A stretch of DNA of 43,402 bases from Holophagaceae bacterium (lineage in GTDB: Bacteria; Acidobacteriota; Holophagae; Holophagales; Holophagaceae). The translations under genes and the position numbers were made by a program. The notes beneath the pieces are model-generated. The model saw only the letters and a list, made by a program, of their open reading frames with translations. It ran no database searches and was not told where the DNA came from. Positions 7,877-18,488 of the stretch are shown here, piece by piece. Location of the stretch: contig JANYAS010000131.1 of NCBI GenBank assembly GCA_025361205.1, positions 1 through 43,402 of the forward strand. Reading direction: 5' to 3'. Position 1 is the stretch's first letter; each line of letters starts with the position of its first letter.

Positions 7877-9139
7877 TCAGCGAGGGACCTTCTGGTTCGC
7901 TCCCCCGACATCAGATGATTTGAAGCTCCGGTAGAGCAGCAGATCGTAGAGGATCTTCAGCCCGCCGGCGATGAAAAAGGGGGCCCCGGCCAGGGCGGGA
8001 ATGGCCAGCAGCGGGCCGGCCAGTGCGGGCGAGATGGCGGCGCCCGTGGTGCGGGCGATGCCCGTGACACCCGCCGCGGCGGAACGCTCGTCGGGGGCCA
8101 CCACCGCCATGGTGTAGGCCTGCCGCGTGGGCACATCCATCTGCGAAATGCTGAAGCGCAGCAGCAGCACCCCGATGGCCAGGGGCAGATTCGGCATCAG
8201 GGGCACCAGGATCAGCAGCACGTTTGACGGGATGTGGGTGTAGACCATCGTGCGGATGAGCCCGATGCGGCGGGCGAGACGCACCGCGTAGAGGGATGAC
8301 AACCCCGCCAGGATATTGGCCGCGAAGAAGATGGAACCCAGCATCCCCGGCGCCACGCCAAATTTCAGGTGGAACCAGTAGGCCACGATGCTCTGGATGA
8401 CGAAGCCCCCGGCGAAGGCATCCAGCGAAAAGAGGGCGGAGAGGCGCAGGACCACTCCCTTCGAACCGTGCAGCCCCAGGCGCCCGGCCGAGGCCGCCGC
8501 CGGCGGGGCCTCCACGGCTCCCGACATCCGAGCAAAAAGGAACGTCAGCAGCAGCCCGAAGGTGGCATAGGCAAAGACCAGCACCCGGTAGCTGGCCACG
8601 GAGGCCATGCCCGACGTCTGCAGGGCCTGGGCCGACCAGCCTCCGGCCAAGGCCCCGGTGGCGGTGGCGAAGGATCCGGTCAGGTTGTACCACGCGAAGA
8701 CGCCCGTGCGCCGGTCCTCGGGCAGCACCTGGGAAAGCGCCGCCTGCTCGATGGCCAGGAAGGGGCCCACCTCGTTGCCCGAGGGGCTGATCACCCCGAA
8801 GGTGGCCGCCAGCACCAGCACCGTGAAGTCCCCGCTGAGGGCGAAGGGCACGCCTGCCACCACCATGAGGCCCGCACCCAGGATGAGCATTCGCTTCCGG
8901 CCCAGGCGGTCGGCGTGGAGGGTGATCCAGAGCGAGATGAGCGTGTCGCCCACCAGGGTAAGCGTGAGCAGCAGTCCGATGCGCCCCTCGCTGAAGCCCA
9001 GCCCCACGAGGTACAGCACCAACACCACAGACAGAAAGCCGTACGAAAACATCCGCGCCGCCCGCGTCACGAAGAGCAGCCGGCCGTCGGGCCCGAGGCC
9101 TTCAGCGTGGGAATCGTGACGGAATGGGTTCCAGCGCAT
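7877..9139 (-). CDS. Major facilitator superfamily transporter
   Basis: A 420-residue integral membrane protein with about twelve hydrophobic segments. The loop between helices 2 and 3 reads ADRLGRKRML, the classic MFS motif A. The N terminus is cytoplasmic and hydrophilic. Such proteins move small solutes or drugs by proton coupling; nothing identifies the substrate. The start at 9139 has a Shine-Dalgarno site (CTGGAGG). The 125-base gap after the stop has a small hairpin, CCGCAACCCCGTTGCGG at about 7841-7857, that could stop transcription from either side. Confidence 0.85.
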   Translation of the reverse strand: MRWNPFRHDSHAEGLGPDGRLLFVTRAARMFSYGFLSVVLVLYLVGLGFSEGRIGLLLTLTLVGDTLISLWITLHADRLGRKRMLILGAGLMVVAGVPFALSGDFTVLVLAATFGVISPSGNEVGPFLAIEQAALSQVLPEDRRTGVFAWYNLTGSFATATGALAGGWSAQALQTSGMASVASYRVLVFAYATFGLLLTFLFARMSGAVEAPPAAASAGRLGLHGSKGVVLRLSALFSLDAFAGGFVIQSIVAYWFHLKFGVAPGMLGSIFFAANILAGLSSLYAVRLARRIGLIRTMVYTHIPSNVLLILVPLMPNLPLAIGVLLLRFSISQMDVPTRQAYTMAVVAPDERSAAAGVTGIARTTGAAISPALAGPLLAIPALAGAPFFIAGGLKILYDLLLYRSFKSSDVGGANQKVPR

Positions 9140-9240
9140 CCGGCCTCCAGGATGGGTCCACTGTAGCGACGCCGGAGGGCCACAGACCTCAATACACCGG
9201 TCGGTTCCTTTCTTGAAGGGCGGGCCGACGTCAATCCTGG

Positions 9241-9246
9241 AATACT
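9241..9246 (+). promoter_or_regulatory. Candidate -10 box (AATACT) 6 bases before the start codon
   Basis: AATACT, then GCCCCC, then ATG at 9253. There is no Shine-Dalgarno sequence. Same layout as at 3733 and 10855. Confidence 0.4.
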
Positions 9247-9252
9247 GCCCCC

Positions 9253-9837
9253 ATGTTCCCCCTCGCCCGCCCCGCCCTCCGTTGGACCACCCTCATCGGT
9301 CTTTGGGGCCTGGTGGGCGCGATCCTGTGGATCCTATCGGTCCAGGCCTTCCTGATCGTCCTGAACCCCTTCTGCCACCTGCAGCGACCGGGCCTGACCT
9401 ACCTGACGGTGGTCAGCGTGGACCGCAACGCCGACAGCCAGATCACGGACTTCGTCACGGCGAAGCAGGGCGACCAGGACCGGGTGCTGACGATGAGCAA
9501 AACGGAGGTGTCGGAGCTGCGCCCCGAGGACGAGGTCTGGATCCTGGATGCCTGGTATGCGGACGGCCTGCGCCCCACCCAGTTCCGCCTGACCCTGCTG
9601 CGCCTGCTGCTGGAGTACCCGGCGATCCTGCTCCTGCCCGCAGCCCTGGGCCTGTGGCGGGTGCGCCACGCCCGCTTGCTGGCCGAGGCCGTGCCGCCCC
9701 CGGCCGTGCGCCGTACCTTCACCGACGACTTCCACCTGCGCGCCCAGCGCTTCGCCAAACCCGTAGCCGCTGCTGCTGTCGATGCCAGGGCCGAAACAGC
9801 TAAAAAGCAAGCACCGATGGACACCGATAAGGGCTGA
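9253..9837 (+). CDS. Two-helix membrane protein, function unknown
   Basis: A 194-residue protein with a hydrophobic helix at residues 14-38 and another at about 115-135. The 75-residue stretch between them (VVSVDRNADSQITDFVTAKQ onward) is polar and probably periplasmic. No family recognised. The last dozen residues (AKKQAPMDTDKG) and the stop codon are encoded inside palindromic element F, so the natural C terminus has been replaced or extended by repeat insertion. It converges on the lipoprotein gene at 9896. Confidence 0.7.
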   Translation: MFPLARPALRWTTLIGLWGLVGAILWILSVQAFLIVLNPFCHLQRPGLTYLTVVSVDRNADSQITDFVTAKQGDQDRVLTMSKTEVSELRPEDEVWILDAWYADGLRPTQFRLTLLRLLLEYPAILLLPAALGLWRVRHARLLAEAVPPPAVRRTFTDDFHLRAQRFAKPVAAAAVDARAETAKKQAPMDTDKG

Positions 9838-9880
9838 TAGACACCGATCCAGCTTTCTCGGTGTTCATCGGTGTTCCACT
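9801..9880. repeat. Palindromic element F, ACACCGAT-type 10-mer arms, overlapping a gene end
   Basis: The left arm has TAAAAAGCAAGCACCGATGG followed by ACACCGAT units. The right arm has CTCGGTGTTCATCGGTGTTC. It is a shorter relative of elements B and D, with the same AAAAAGCA lead but without their long loop. Its left half is translated as the end of the upstream membrane protein. Confidence 0.85.
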
Positions 9881-9895
9881 TTGCCGTTGACGGGG

Positions 9896-10429
9896 TTATC
9901 CCTGCTTTTCGGGGACTTCCGGCTTGGGGGTTTCGACCTTGGGGGCTGCCGTCTTCGGAGCCTCGGCCGGCTTCGCGGTCGCCTTGGGCTTGGGCGCCTC
10001 GGCGGGCCGGGTTGCAGCCTGATAGGTCTTCCAGGATTCCTCGGCTTTGTGGCGGATCTCCTCCGCGCGTTTCCGGTGGGCCTCGGCCTTCTTCTGGAAC
10101 CCCTCCGCCAGGTGCTTGGCCCCCTCAGCCTTCTTCAGGGCCTCCGCCTCGGTCCGCTTGTAGGCGGCCTGGCGGGCCTTCTCCTGGCTGGCCCGCACCT
10201 TCAGTTGGTGGGCCTCCCGGGTGAGTTTGTCGGCCTGGGCTTGGCGCTTATCGAGCTCTTCGGCCCGGCGGCTGGCGTGCACGCGGGCCCGTTCATCCGC
10301 CATCTTTCCGGGGCCCTTGGCCTTCTCGGCGGCCTTGGCTGGAGTGGGATTCTCGGGTTTCGGCGCGGGACCGGCTTCCTGGGCCCCCAGGCAGGCGGTG
10401 AGGAGCAGGGAACAGGCGAGCAGCTTCAT
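9896..10429 (-). CDS. Ala/Lys-rich coiled-coil lipoprotein
   Basis: A 177-residue protein. The N terminus MKLLACSLLLTACLG is a lipoprotein signal with lipobox LTAC. From about residue 35 to 130 it is a charged helix rich in Ala, Lys, Glu and Arg, clearly a long coiled coil. The C-terminal 45 residues are a Pro/Ala/Lys linker (PAEAPKPKATAKPAEAPK) such as spans periplasm or wall. It is likely anchored in a membrane facing the periplasm. Function unknown. A longer open frame upstream is a shadow of genes on the other strand; ATG 10429 has GGAGTTC-type weak spacing upstream. Confidence 0.75.
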   Translation of the reverse strand: MKLLACSLLLTACLGAQEAGPAPKPENPTPAKAAEKAKGPGKMADERARVHASRRAEELDKRQAQADKLTREAHQLKVRASQEKARQAAYKRTEAEALKKAEGAKHLAEGFQKKAEAHRKRAEEIRHKAEESWKTYQAATRPAEAPKPKATAKPAEAPKTAAPKVETPKPEVPEKQG

Positions 10430-10494
10430 GGATGAACTCCAAAGGATTGGGGAGCGACCCTCCATTGTGACCTCGCCTTGCGGATGCCTCCCTC

Positions 10495-10543
10495 CCTTTC
10501 GCATCTTTCGCATCTTTCGTGGCTTTCGCGGTTTCGTGCTTTC
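10495..10543. repeat. Tandem 9-mer repeat G (CTTTCGCAT units)
   Basis: Four 9-base units in a row: CTTTCGCAT, CTTTCGCAT, CTTTCGTGG, CTTTCGCGG, then TTTCGTGCTTTC. It looks like one arm of the palindromic family without an evident partner arm. It lies just ahead of the DUF2164 gene and may form part of its upstream region. The right arm of locus I has related TTTCGCGCC/CTTTCGCGG units. Confidence 0.75.
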
Positions 10544-10561
10544 ATTCCCCGCGAGGCCCCC

Positions 10562-10852
10562 ATGGACATCAAACTCCCCCCCGACACTGAGAAGCGGCTG
10601 CACGGCGCCATCCAGCGCTTCGTGGCGGAGGCGTACGGCGAAAGCGTGGGCGAGCTGGGGGCGGGCACTTTCCTCACCTTCTGCCTCAAGGAGATTGGCC
10701 CGGCCATCTACAACCAGGCCATTTCCGATGCCCAGGGTTGCCTGCAGGAGCGCGTCACCGACCTGGAGAACATCTGCTTCATGGAAGAAACCAGCTACTG
10801 GGACAAGGGCCCCCGGAAGGGCGTCACGCGCAAGCCCGGCCCGGGGCGCTGA
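10562..10852 (+). CDS. DUF2164 family protein
   Basis: A 96-residue cytoplasmic protein. The pattern of a basic N terminus (MDIKLPPDTEKRL), a helix ending in GELGAGTFLTFCLKEIGP and then YNQAISDAQ is characteristic of DUF2164, a small family of unknown function. ATG 10562 is used because it matches the family N terminus and follows GCGAGG. It probably forms a cluster with the next two genes, all on the plus strand with gaps of 13 and 8 bases. Confidence 0.8.
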   Translation: MDIKLPPDTEKRLHGAIQRFVAEAYGESVGELGAGTFLTFCLKEIGPAIYNQAISDAQGCLQERVTDLENICFMEETSYWDKGPRKGVTRKPGPGR

Positions 10853-10854
10853 GC

Positions 10855-10860
10855 TAGACT
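10855..10860 (+). promoter_or_regulatory. Candidate -10 box (TAGACT) 5 bases before the start codon
   Basis: TAGACT lies between the DUF2164 stop and the CHMI start with only GGGGC before ATG 10866. If used, it would make a leaderless transcript inside the cluster. Confidence 0.4.
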
Positions 10861-10865
10861 GGGGC

Positions 10866-11237
10866 ATGCCCCACTGCCTCCTCGAACACTCCAGCAACCT
10901 CCTCGACGCGCCGGACTGGACCGATCTGCTGCTGCAGATCAACCGGAACCTGGTGGCCACGGGACTCTTCACGGCGGCAGACATCAAAAGCCGCGCCGTC
11001 CAGCACGACACCTTCGTCATCGGGGACGGCGCGCCGGACCAGGCCTTCATCACGCTGAACGTGCAGATCCTCGGCGGTCGCACGGATGAGGTGAAGGCGC
11101 AACTCAGCGAGACCCTCCTGCCGGTGCTGGCCAGCGCCTTCCCCCGCACGTTCTCGGAAATGAAATGCAGCCTCACGGTTCAGATCACGGACATCCACCG
11201 GCCCAGCTACCGCCGGAGCACCAGTTATCCCGCTTAG
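10866..11237 (+). CDS. 5-carboxymethyl-2-hydroxymuconate isomerase (CHMI/HpaF family, tautomerase fold)
   Basis: A 123-residue member of the CHMI family in the tautomerase superfamily. Pro follows the initiator Met (MPHCLLEHS), the catalytic base in this superfamily, which also fixes the start codon. Other family marks are AADIKSRAV and DQAFITLNVQIL. CHMI isomerises an intermediate of homoprotocatechuate breakdown, but no other hpa genes are near, so the true substrate may differ. Confidence 0.8.
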   Translation: MPHCLLEHSSNLLDAPDWTDLLLQINRNLVATGLFTAADIKSRAVQHDTFVIGDGAPDQAFITLNVQILGGRTDEVKAQLSETLLPVLASAFPRTFSEMKCSLTVQITDIHRPSYRRSTSYPA

Positions 11238-11245
11238 GAGCCCCC

Positions 11246-11455
11246 ATGGTCGATGTCATTACCCACCGCCAGCTGGCCATTCTGCAGCTCGTGGCCAAGC
11301 ACCCGAGCATCGACCGGGAGCGGCTCATGACCGCGAGCGGCGCCACGGCGGCGGACCTGGCCTACCTGGAGCTGCACGACATGCTCCGCGAGCGCGAAGT
11401 GGGCCACTACCGCGTGTCCCACTTCGGCGAAATGGTGCTGAAGCGCGGTCTTTAA
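11246..11455 (+). CDS. Small winged-helix-like protein, hypothetical
   Basis: A 69-residue protein. The layout of helix (HRQLAILQLVAKHP), helix (DRERLMTASG), helix (TAADLAYLELHDMLRE) and a basic wing (GHYRVSHFGEMVLKRG) looks like a single MarR/PadR-like winged-helix DNA-binding domain. A well-placed AGGAG precedes ATG 11246. It sits 8 bases after the CHMI stop and is likely co-transcribed. No named family recognised. Confidence 0.65.
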   Translation: MVDVITHRQLAILQLVAKHPSIDRERLMTASGATAADLAYLELHDMLREREVGHYRVSHFGEMVLKRGL

Positions 11456-11559
11456 GCCCCACCGAGGATTGCTATCCACGGTAATCCAGGCTGATGCAGC
11501 CGTCTTGATGGACGCCGGGCCTCCGGGGGCGTGAGAATACCCCTCCCCCCGGAGTCCCC

Positions 11560-13089
11560 ATGAGCCTGCTCACCCGCGCCGAAGCCACCCGCTACGCAGA
11601 GACCAGCCGCCACGCGGACGTGATGACCTTCATCGCCGGACTGCAGGCCAAGGGCGACCGCCGGCTGCATGTGGAATCCTTTGGCGAGAGCCCCCAAGGC
11701 CGGGATCTGCCCCTGCTGGTGCTCTCGGCCAACGGCGTGACCACCCCCGCCCAGGCCCGGGAACGGGGGCTTCCCGTGGTGCTGGTCATCAGCGGCATCC
11801 ACGCCGGCGAGGTGGAGGGCAAGGAGGGCTGCCTGATGCTGGTCCGCGACCTGCTCGACGGGAAGCCGGGTCTGGACGCGGACCAGATTCTGGGGGACCT
11901 CACGTTGGTGGTGGTGCCCCTCTTCAACCCCGATGGCAACGACGCCATCGATCCGGGCAACCGCCACCTCCACCTGCCCAAGCTCGAAGGCCAGCTGGGC
12001 CCCGATAGCGGCGTGGGCACTCGGGTGAACGCCGCGAAGATCAACCTGAACCGCGACTACATGAAGCAGGAGGGCGCAGAGATGCGCCTCCTGCAGCAGC
12101 GTGTGTGCCAGGCCTGGGCGCCGGACCTCACCATCGACAACCACGCCACCAACGGTTCGGTGCACCGCTTCTCCATGACCTACGACATTCCCCACACGGT
12201 GGAGAGTGGCCGGGGCGAACCCATCGACTACATGCGAAACCGCCTACTGCCGCCCGTCACCGCAGCCTTGAAGGCCAACCACGGCTTGGACGCGGGTTGG
12301 TACGGCAACTTCGTGGAGGACGAACGGTGCCTGGATGCGGCCCGGGACGCCGAGCCTGGCGCCCCCGTCCGCGAGGGCTGGATGACCTACCCGCATCACC
12401 CACGCTTCGGCAGCAACTACCGCGGCCTCACCAGCCGCATGGACCTGCTGCTGGAGTGCTACTCCTACATCTCCTTCGCGGAACGGGTCCGCACGGCTTA
12501 CGCCTTCATGCTGGAGACCCTGAAATACGTGGCTGCGCACCGGGACGAGGTGGTGCAGACCGTGGCCACGAGCCGCACGCCGCGCGCCCGCATGGCCGTG
12601 CGCTACGGGCTGGAACGGTTCGAGGCCCCCATCGAGATCCTCACCCGCACGCCCCGCACCCTGGAGGGCGCCCCCACCAGCGTCATCCTCCCCCACCTGG
12701 GTCGCTTCGTGGGCACCACTGTGGTCGACCGCCCCGCCGCCTACCTGGTGCCCGCCTCCGTGGCAGCCCACCTGCGCCTGCACGGCCTCGATGCCCAGGA
12801 GGCCATCGGCACCTTTGAGGTGGAAGTGCCCAAGGTGGAGGGCATGGGCTCGAAGGGGGGCCGCGCCATCCTGGAAGCCGCCGCCGTGGGCGAGCTGACC
12901 GTCTCCTGGAAACGCGGCCCCCGGCATGCGCCCCCAGGCTGGGCCCTGGTGCCCACCGACCAGCCGCTGGGGGCCATCGCGGTCTACCTCTGCGAACCTG
13001 AAAGCGACGATGGCGCCGTGGAAAACGGCCTGCTCCCCGTGCCTGCCCTGGGCGAGGACCTGGCCCTCTGGCGGGTGCCCCTGCTCTGA
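11560..13089 (+). CDS. M14-family zinc carboxypeptidase-like protein
   Basis: A 509-residue protein. The N-terminal 300 residues are an M14 metallopeptidase domain: GIHAGEVEGKEG (about residues 79-90) holds the H-x-x-E zinc ligands, LNRDYMKQE follows the substrate-binding Arg pattern, and DNHATNG (about 193) supplies a further His. The C-terminal 180 residues are of mixed type and unknown. There is no signal peptide, so it is probably cytoplasmic, unlike many M14 enzymes. Start 11560 follows CGGAG. Cleavage specificity cannot be predicted. Confidence 0.82.
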   Translation: MSLLTRAEATRYAETSRHADVMTFIAGLQAKGDRRLHVESFGESPQGRDLPLLVLSANGVTTPAQARERGLPVVLVISGIHAGEVEGKEGCLMLVRDLLDGKPGLDADQILGDLTLVVVPLFNPDGNDAIDPGNRHLHLPKLEGQLGPDSGVGTRVNAAKINLNRDYMKQEGAEMRLLQQRVCQAWAPDLTIDNHATNGSVHRFSMTYDIPHTVESGRGEPIDYMRNRLLPPVTAALKANHGLDAGWYGNFVEDERCLDAARDAEPGAPVREGWMTYPHHPRFGSNYRGLTSRMDLLLECYSYISFAERVRTAYAFMLETLKYVAAHRDEVVQTVATSRTPRARMAVRYGLERFEAPIEILTRTPRTLEGAPTSVILPHLGRFVGTTVVDRPAAYLVPASVAAHLRLHGLDAQEAIGTFEVEVPKVEGMGSKGGRAILEAAAVGELTVSWKRGPRHAPPGWALVPTDQPLGAIAVYLCEPESDDGAVENGLLPVPALGEDLALWRVPLL

Positions 13090-13277
13090 GGGTCCTTTCG
13101 CCAGTGGGTGGTTCCAGGCAACCCGACCTCGCCTCGATCCCCAACCTCAACGGGGGGGCCTCGCCGAAGTTTCCCGGGGGGTGCCCCCCTGTTGGCCGAT
13201 GCAGGACCGTCGTTCGCCGGTTCCCACCCCCGGCCACAGGAAACCGTTCCTAGATTGGGAACAACCCCGGAGCTCCC

Positions 13278-13919
13278 ATGTCCCTGCTCGCCGACGACCA
13301 CCCTGGATTTTTCGAGGTTCTGGCGCTGCCCCGGGCCTACACCACCCTGCTCTATCTGTTGCTCTCCTTGGCCACGGGTATCCTCGCCTTCACCTTCGCG
13401 GTGACGGGCCTGTCGCTGTCGCTGGGCTTGGCCATCCTCATCATCGGGCTCCCCCTCACAGTGGCCTTCCTCGCCGGCACCCGCCTGCTCGCCGTGGCCG
13501 AGGTCCACCTGCTGCAGGCCATGGTGGGCGGCGAAGCCGCGGAGGCGCCCACCCTGCTGCCGCTGGGCGAGGGTTGGATGGCCCGCCTGCAGGCCCTGGT
13601 CAGCGACCCCCGCACCTGGACCAGCCTCCTCTACTTCCTGTTGCTCCTGCCCCTGGGCATCACCTACTTCACGCTGATGGTCACCTCTCTTTCGATGGGT
13701 CTGAGTCTCCTCGTGGTGCCTCTGGCCCACCTGTTCCACGCCACCGGCAGCCTCAATGTGGACCTGGGTGACCTAGTCTGGACCAGCGCCCACCCGAACC
13801 TGGCGCTACTCCTCTGCGGTCTGGTGGGCCTCGCGCTCGTCCCCCTCACGCTCCACCTGGCCCTGCTGCTGGGCCGATTTCAGCTCTGGCTGGCGAGCCA
13901 CCTGCTGGTCCGCGCCTGA
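13278..13919 (+). CDS. Membrane 'sensor' domain protein (PF13796-like) without a kinase
   Basis: A 213-residue protein with four to five hydrophobic helices in two similar halves (YLLLSLATGILAFTFAVTGL and YFLLLLPLGITYFTLMVTSL). This resembles the putative sensor domain found N-terminal to histidine kinases in actinobacteria and elsewhere; here it stands alone. It is followed after 33 bases by a DUF4342 gene, and both probably share a transcript. The 188-base gap before it holds no gene; a TAGATT hexamer sits 25 bases before the start, and GGAG provides the RBS. Confidence 0.7.
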   Translation: MSLLADDHPGFFEVLALPRAYTTLLYLLLSLATGILAFTFAVTGLSLSLGLAILIIGLPLTVAFLAGTRLLAVAEVHLLQAMVGGEAAEAPTLLPLGEGWMARLQALVSDPRTWTSLLYFLLLLPLGITYFTLMVTSLSMGLSLLVVPLAHLFHATGSLNVDLGDLVWTSAHPNLALLLCGLVGLALVPLTLHLALLLGRFQLWLASHLLVRA

Positions 13920-13952
13920 ACCCAACCCTCTGCCGATCTGAAGGGAAGAACC

Positions 13953-14216
13953 ATGACCACCAACACCACCAAGGACCGCACCCGCACCGAGGAATTCAAG
14001 CTCGAAGGGGGGAAGGTCCTCGCCAAGATCAAGGATCTGATTCATCAGGGCAACATCCGGCGGATCATCCTGAAAAACGAGGATGGCAAGACCCTTATCG
14101 AAATTCCCCTGACCCTCGGCCTGGTGGGCGCCGCGCTGCTGCCCGTCTTTGCGGCAGTGGGCGCCCTCGCGGCCCTGGTCACCCGCCTGACCCTGGTGGT
14201 GGAGAAGACCGAGTAG
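13953..14216 (+). CDS. DUF4342 family protein
   Basis: An 87-residue protein. A charged N-terminal half (EEFKLEGGKVLAKIKDLIHQ, then GNIRRIILKNEDGKTLIEIP) leads into one hydrophobic helix (LTLGLVGAALLPVFAAVGAL). This is the standard DUF4342 layout, often next to membrane sensor-domain genes. The charged half probably lies in the cytoplasm at the membrane surface. AGGGAAGAACC gives the RBS. Function unknown. Confidence 0.82.
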   Translation: MTTNTTKDRTRTEEFKLEGGKVLAKIKDLIHQGNIRRIILKNEDGKTLIEIPLTLGLVGAALLPVFAAVGALAALVTRLTLVVEKTE

Positions 14217-14275
14217 GCGCTCAGCCCATCCTGGCTCCGGGTAGATGCAGGAAGGTCCTACACTGGCCCCACTGA

Positions 14276-16315
<2,040 letters not shown>

Positions 16316-16318
16316 ACT

Positions 16319-16389
16319 TTTGCCACGGATGAACACGGATAGACACGGATACTGATTCATCTGTGTTCATCCGGGTTCATCCGTGGCTG
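16319..16389. repeat. Palindromic element H, arms of tandem 10-mers (GAACACGGAT), spanning a start codon
   Basis: The left arm is GCCACGGATGAACACGGATA and then GACACGGAT; the right arm is CATCTGTGTTCATCCGGGTT and then CATCCGTGGCTG. The loop is about 6 bases. It begins 3 bases after the FadH stop and its last bases contain the GTG used as start codon by the next gene. It is a close relative of element E. Confidence 0.88.
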
Positions 16390-17579
16390 ATTCCTTCCCT
16401 GCTCTTTCCGCTTCCACCGCCCAGCGGCTGTTCCTGGGCGCCCAGGGGCTGCTGGACGATCCTTCGCGGCGGGCCACGACGGTGTCGGTTCAGGCCCTGA
16501 TCGAGCGGCTGGGCTTCGTGCAGATGGACACCATCAACATCCTGGCGCGGGCTCATGACCTCACGCTCTTCAGCCGCCTGGATGCCTACCGGCCAGAACA
16601 GTTGAAAAAGCTGCTGGAAACCAAACAGGGTCTCTTCGAGTCCTTCACCCACGATGCCTCCGCCATTCCCACGGTCTGGTTCCCCCACTGGAAGCCTCGC
16701 TTCGCCCGCGACCGCGAACGCATGCAGGCCCACGCCTGGTGGCAGCATCACTTCCGCGGCACGGAAGCGGGCCAGGTGGTGAGGGATGTGCTGGCCCGCA
16801 TCGCCGAGGAAGGCCCCTTGAAGTCGTCCGACTTCGAACACCCCGAAAAGCGCGGCCCCTGGTGGGGCTGGAAACCGCAGAAGGCGGCCCTGGACTTCCT
16901 GTGGCGCAGCGGCGAGCTGATGATCCCCCGGCGGGACGGCTTCCAGAAGGTCTACGATCTGACGGAGCGGGTGTTGCCCGGGCATCACGCCCTGCCCTGT
17001 CCCGATGCGGCGGAGCATCTCGAGTGGGCCTGCGCCACTGCCGTCGAGCGGCTCTGGGTCTTTACGCCGAAGGAGCTGGCGGATTTCTGGGGCGCCATCG
17101 AGGCTGCCGAGGCCAAGGATTGGTGCGCCGCCGCAGCCAAGGCCGGGCGCATCGTGCCGGTCCAGGTCGAGAGCGTGGACGGCGAGTTGCGCCCGGCCTT
17201 CGCCCTGGCGGACTGGGAAGCCCGGCTGGCGAAGCTGCCCGACCCGCCAGAATGCACCCGCCTGCTCTGCCCCTTCGAACCCATCCTCCGCGACCGGGCC
17301 CGCGCCCTGCGGCGTTTCGGCTTCGATTACCGGTTCGAGGCCTTTGTGCCCGAAGCAAAGCGCCAGCACGGCTACTTCGTGCTGCCCATCCTGGAAGGCG
17401 CTCGGCTGGTGGGCCGCCTGGATCCCAAGCTGCACCGCGACTGCGGCCTGCTGGAGATCAAGGGCCTTTGGTGGGAGCCGGGCATCAAGGCCACGAAGGC
17501 CCGCAAACACGGCCTGGAGGAGGCTCTTGAGCGACTGGCTGGCTTCGTGGGGGCCGAGCAGATTCAGCACTCTTCCTGA
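16383..17579 (+). CDS. YcaQ/AlkX-like winged-helix DNA glycosylase family protein
   Basis: A 398-residue HTH_42-family protein. The family includes AlkZ and YcaQ glycosylases that unhook interstrand crosslinks or alkylated bases. The catalytic loop of YcaQ-type enzymes is Q-hydrophobic-D; here it is VQMDTI at about residue 47-52, which fits that subgroup rather than the AlkZ QxQ type. The C-terminal LCPFEPILRDR and LVGRLDPKLHRD are also typical of the family. The only plausible start is GTG 16383, within the terminal bases of repeat H, and no Shine-Dalgarno sequence is seen. Confidence 0.78.
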   Translation: MADSFPALSASTAQRLFLGAQGLLDDPSRRATTVSVQALIERLGFVQMDTINILARAHDLTLFSRLDAYRPEQLKKLLETKQGLFESFTHDASAIPTVWFPHWKPRFARDRERMQAHAWWQHHFRGTEAGQVVRDVLARIAEEGPLKSSDFEHPEKRGPWWGWKPQKAALDFLWRSGELMIPRRDGFQKVYDLTERVLPGHHALPCPDAAEHLEWACATAVERLWVFTPKELADFWGAIEAAEAKDWCAAAAKAGRIVPVQVESVDGELRPAFALADWEARLAKLPDPPECTRLLCPFEPILRDRARALRRFGFDYRFEAFVPEAKRQHGYFVLPILEGARLVGRLDPKLHRDCGLLEIKGLWWEPGIKATKARKHGLEEALERLAGFVGAEQIQHSS

Positions 17580-17585
17580 CCGCGC

Positions 17586-17591
17586 TATCTT
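17586..17591 (+). promoter_or_regulatory. Candidate -10 box (TATCTT) 7 bases before the start codon
   Basis: TATCTT, then AGGTTCC, then ATG 17599. The AGG could serve as a weak ribosome-binding site, but the hexamer spacing matches the other putative leaderless starts in this window. Confidence 0.4.
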
Positions 17592-17598
17592 AGGTTCC

Positions 17599-18441
17599 AT
17601 GTCCGCGACGAAGAATCCCCTGCTCAACCGACTGCACAGCGCCCCAGGGTTGTCCCCCAGCCAGCGGCAGATCGCCGACTGCCTCATCGCCAACATGAAC
17701 GAGGCGGCTCTCTGGGGTGTGGAGGAACTGGCAGCGAAGTCCAACACCTGCGTGGCAACGGTGGTGCGGTTCGCCAAGAAGCTGGACTACACGGGCTACC
17801 TGGAGATGCGGAAGTCGCTCGTCAGCGCCGCCAAGAAGCAGTACGGCCGGGACGAGCAGCTCCTCCAGGCCCCCGTGCAGGCCTCGGCCACGCTGCTGGA
17901 GGTGTCCCGCCGGGACGTGAAGAACATCGAGATCCTGCTCCAGGCCGTGAACGAGAACCTCCTCCAGAAGGTGGTCAAGCAGTTGGTCAGGAGCCGCAAC
18001 CGCCTGGCCATCGGTGACGGCGTGTCGGCCCTCATGACCCGCCAGCTCGCCTACCTGCTCATCAACATCGGCCTGCCCGTCCTGGAAGGGAACCCGGCCG
18101 ACTTCGCCACCCAGGTGGGCCTGCTGGAGGGGAAGGATCTGCTCATCGCCATCAGCATCAGCCCCTACTCCCAGGAGACCCTCGACGCGGCGGCCTACGC
18201 CCGCAAGCGGGGCATCCCGATCCTGGTGTTCACGGACAGCCTGACCTCCCCCCTGGCGAAGCTCGCCTCCCTGGTGCTGCAGATCCCCGGCGAGAACCTG
18301 CTCTTCACCCACAGCCTGACCACCTTCGGCATCCTGACCCACACCATCGCCACCTCCATCGCCAGCCAGGCTCCCCAGCGGGCCCTCCGAAAGATGCGCG
18401 AAGTGGAGCAGGTGGCCCATCGGAAATTTACGAAGATCTAG
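17599..18441 (+). CDS. MurR/RpiR family transcriptional regulator
   Basis: A 280-residue regulator. Residues 1-85 are the RpiR helix-turn-helix domain (LSPSQRQIADCLIANM, then SNTCVATVVRFAKKLDYTGY), and residues 120-260 are a sugar-isomerase (SIS) domain that senses a phosphosugar or related ligand (LAIGDGVSALMTRQLAYLLI; ISISPYSQETLDAA). It stands just before a promoter and a broken YfcC-type transporter gene on the same strand, so it probably regulated that transporter. ATG 17599 matches the normal N terminus; the open frame extends further upstream only as a shadow. Confidence 0.88.
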   Translation: MSATKNPLLNRLHSAPGLSPSQRQIADCLIANMNEAALWGVEELAAKSNTCVATVVRFAKKLDYTGYLEMRKSLVSAAKKQYGRDEQLLQAPVQASATLLEVSRRDVKNIEILLQAVNENLLQKVVKQLVRSRNRLAIGDGVSALMTRQLAYLLINIGLPVLEGNPADFATQVGLLEGKDLLIAISISPYSQETLDAAAYARKRGIPILVFTDSLTSPLAKLASLVLQIPGENLLFTHSLTTFGILTHTIATSIASQAPQRALRKMREVEQVAHRKFTKI

Positions 18442-18488
18442 CCCTCACCCTTCCACCTAAATCGAGCGTGGGGGCCAGGTTGGCGAGA

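Noticed and set aside
10221..11237. 338-codon plus-strand frame with start at 10221
   Set aside because: Only the last 123 codons are real (CHMI with Met-Pro start); the upstream part is antisense to a lipoprotein gene and crosses DUF2164 in another frame.
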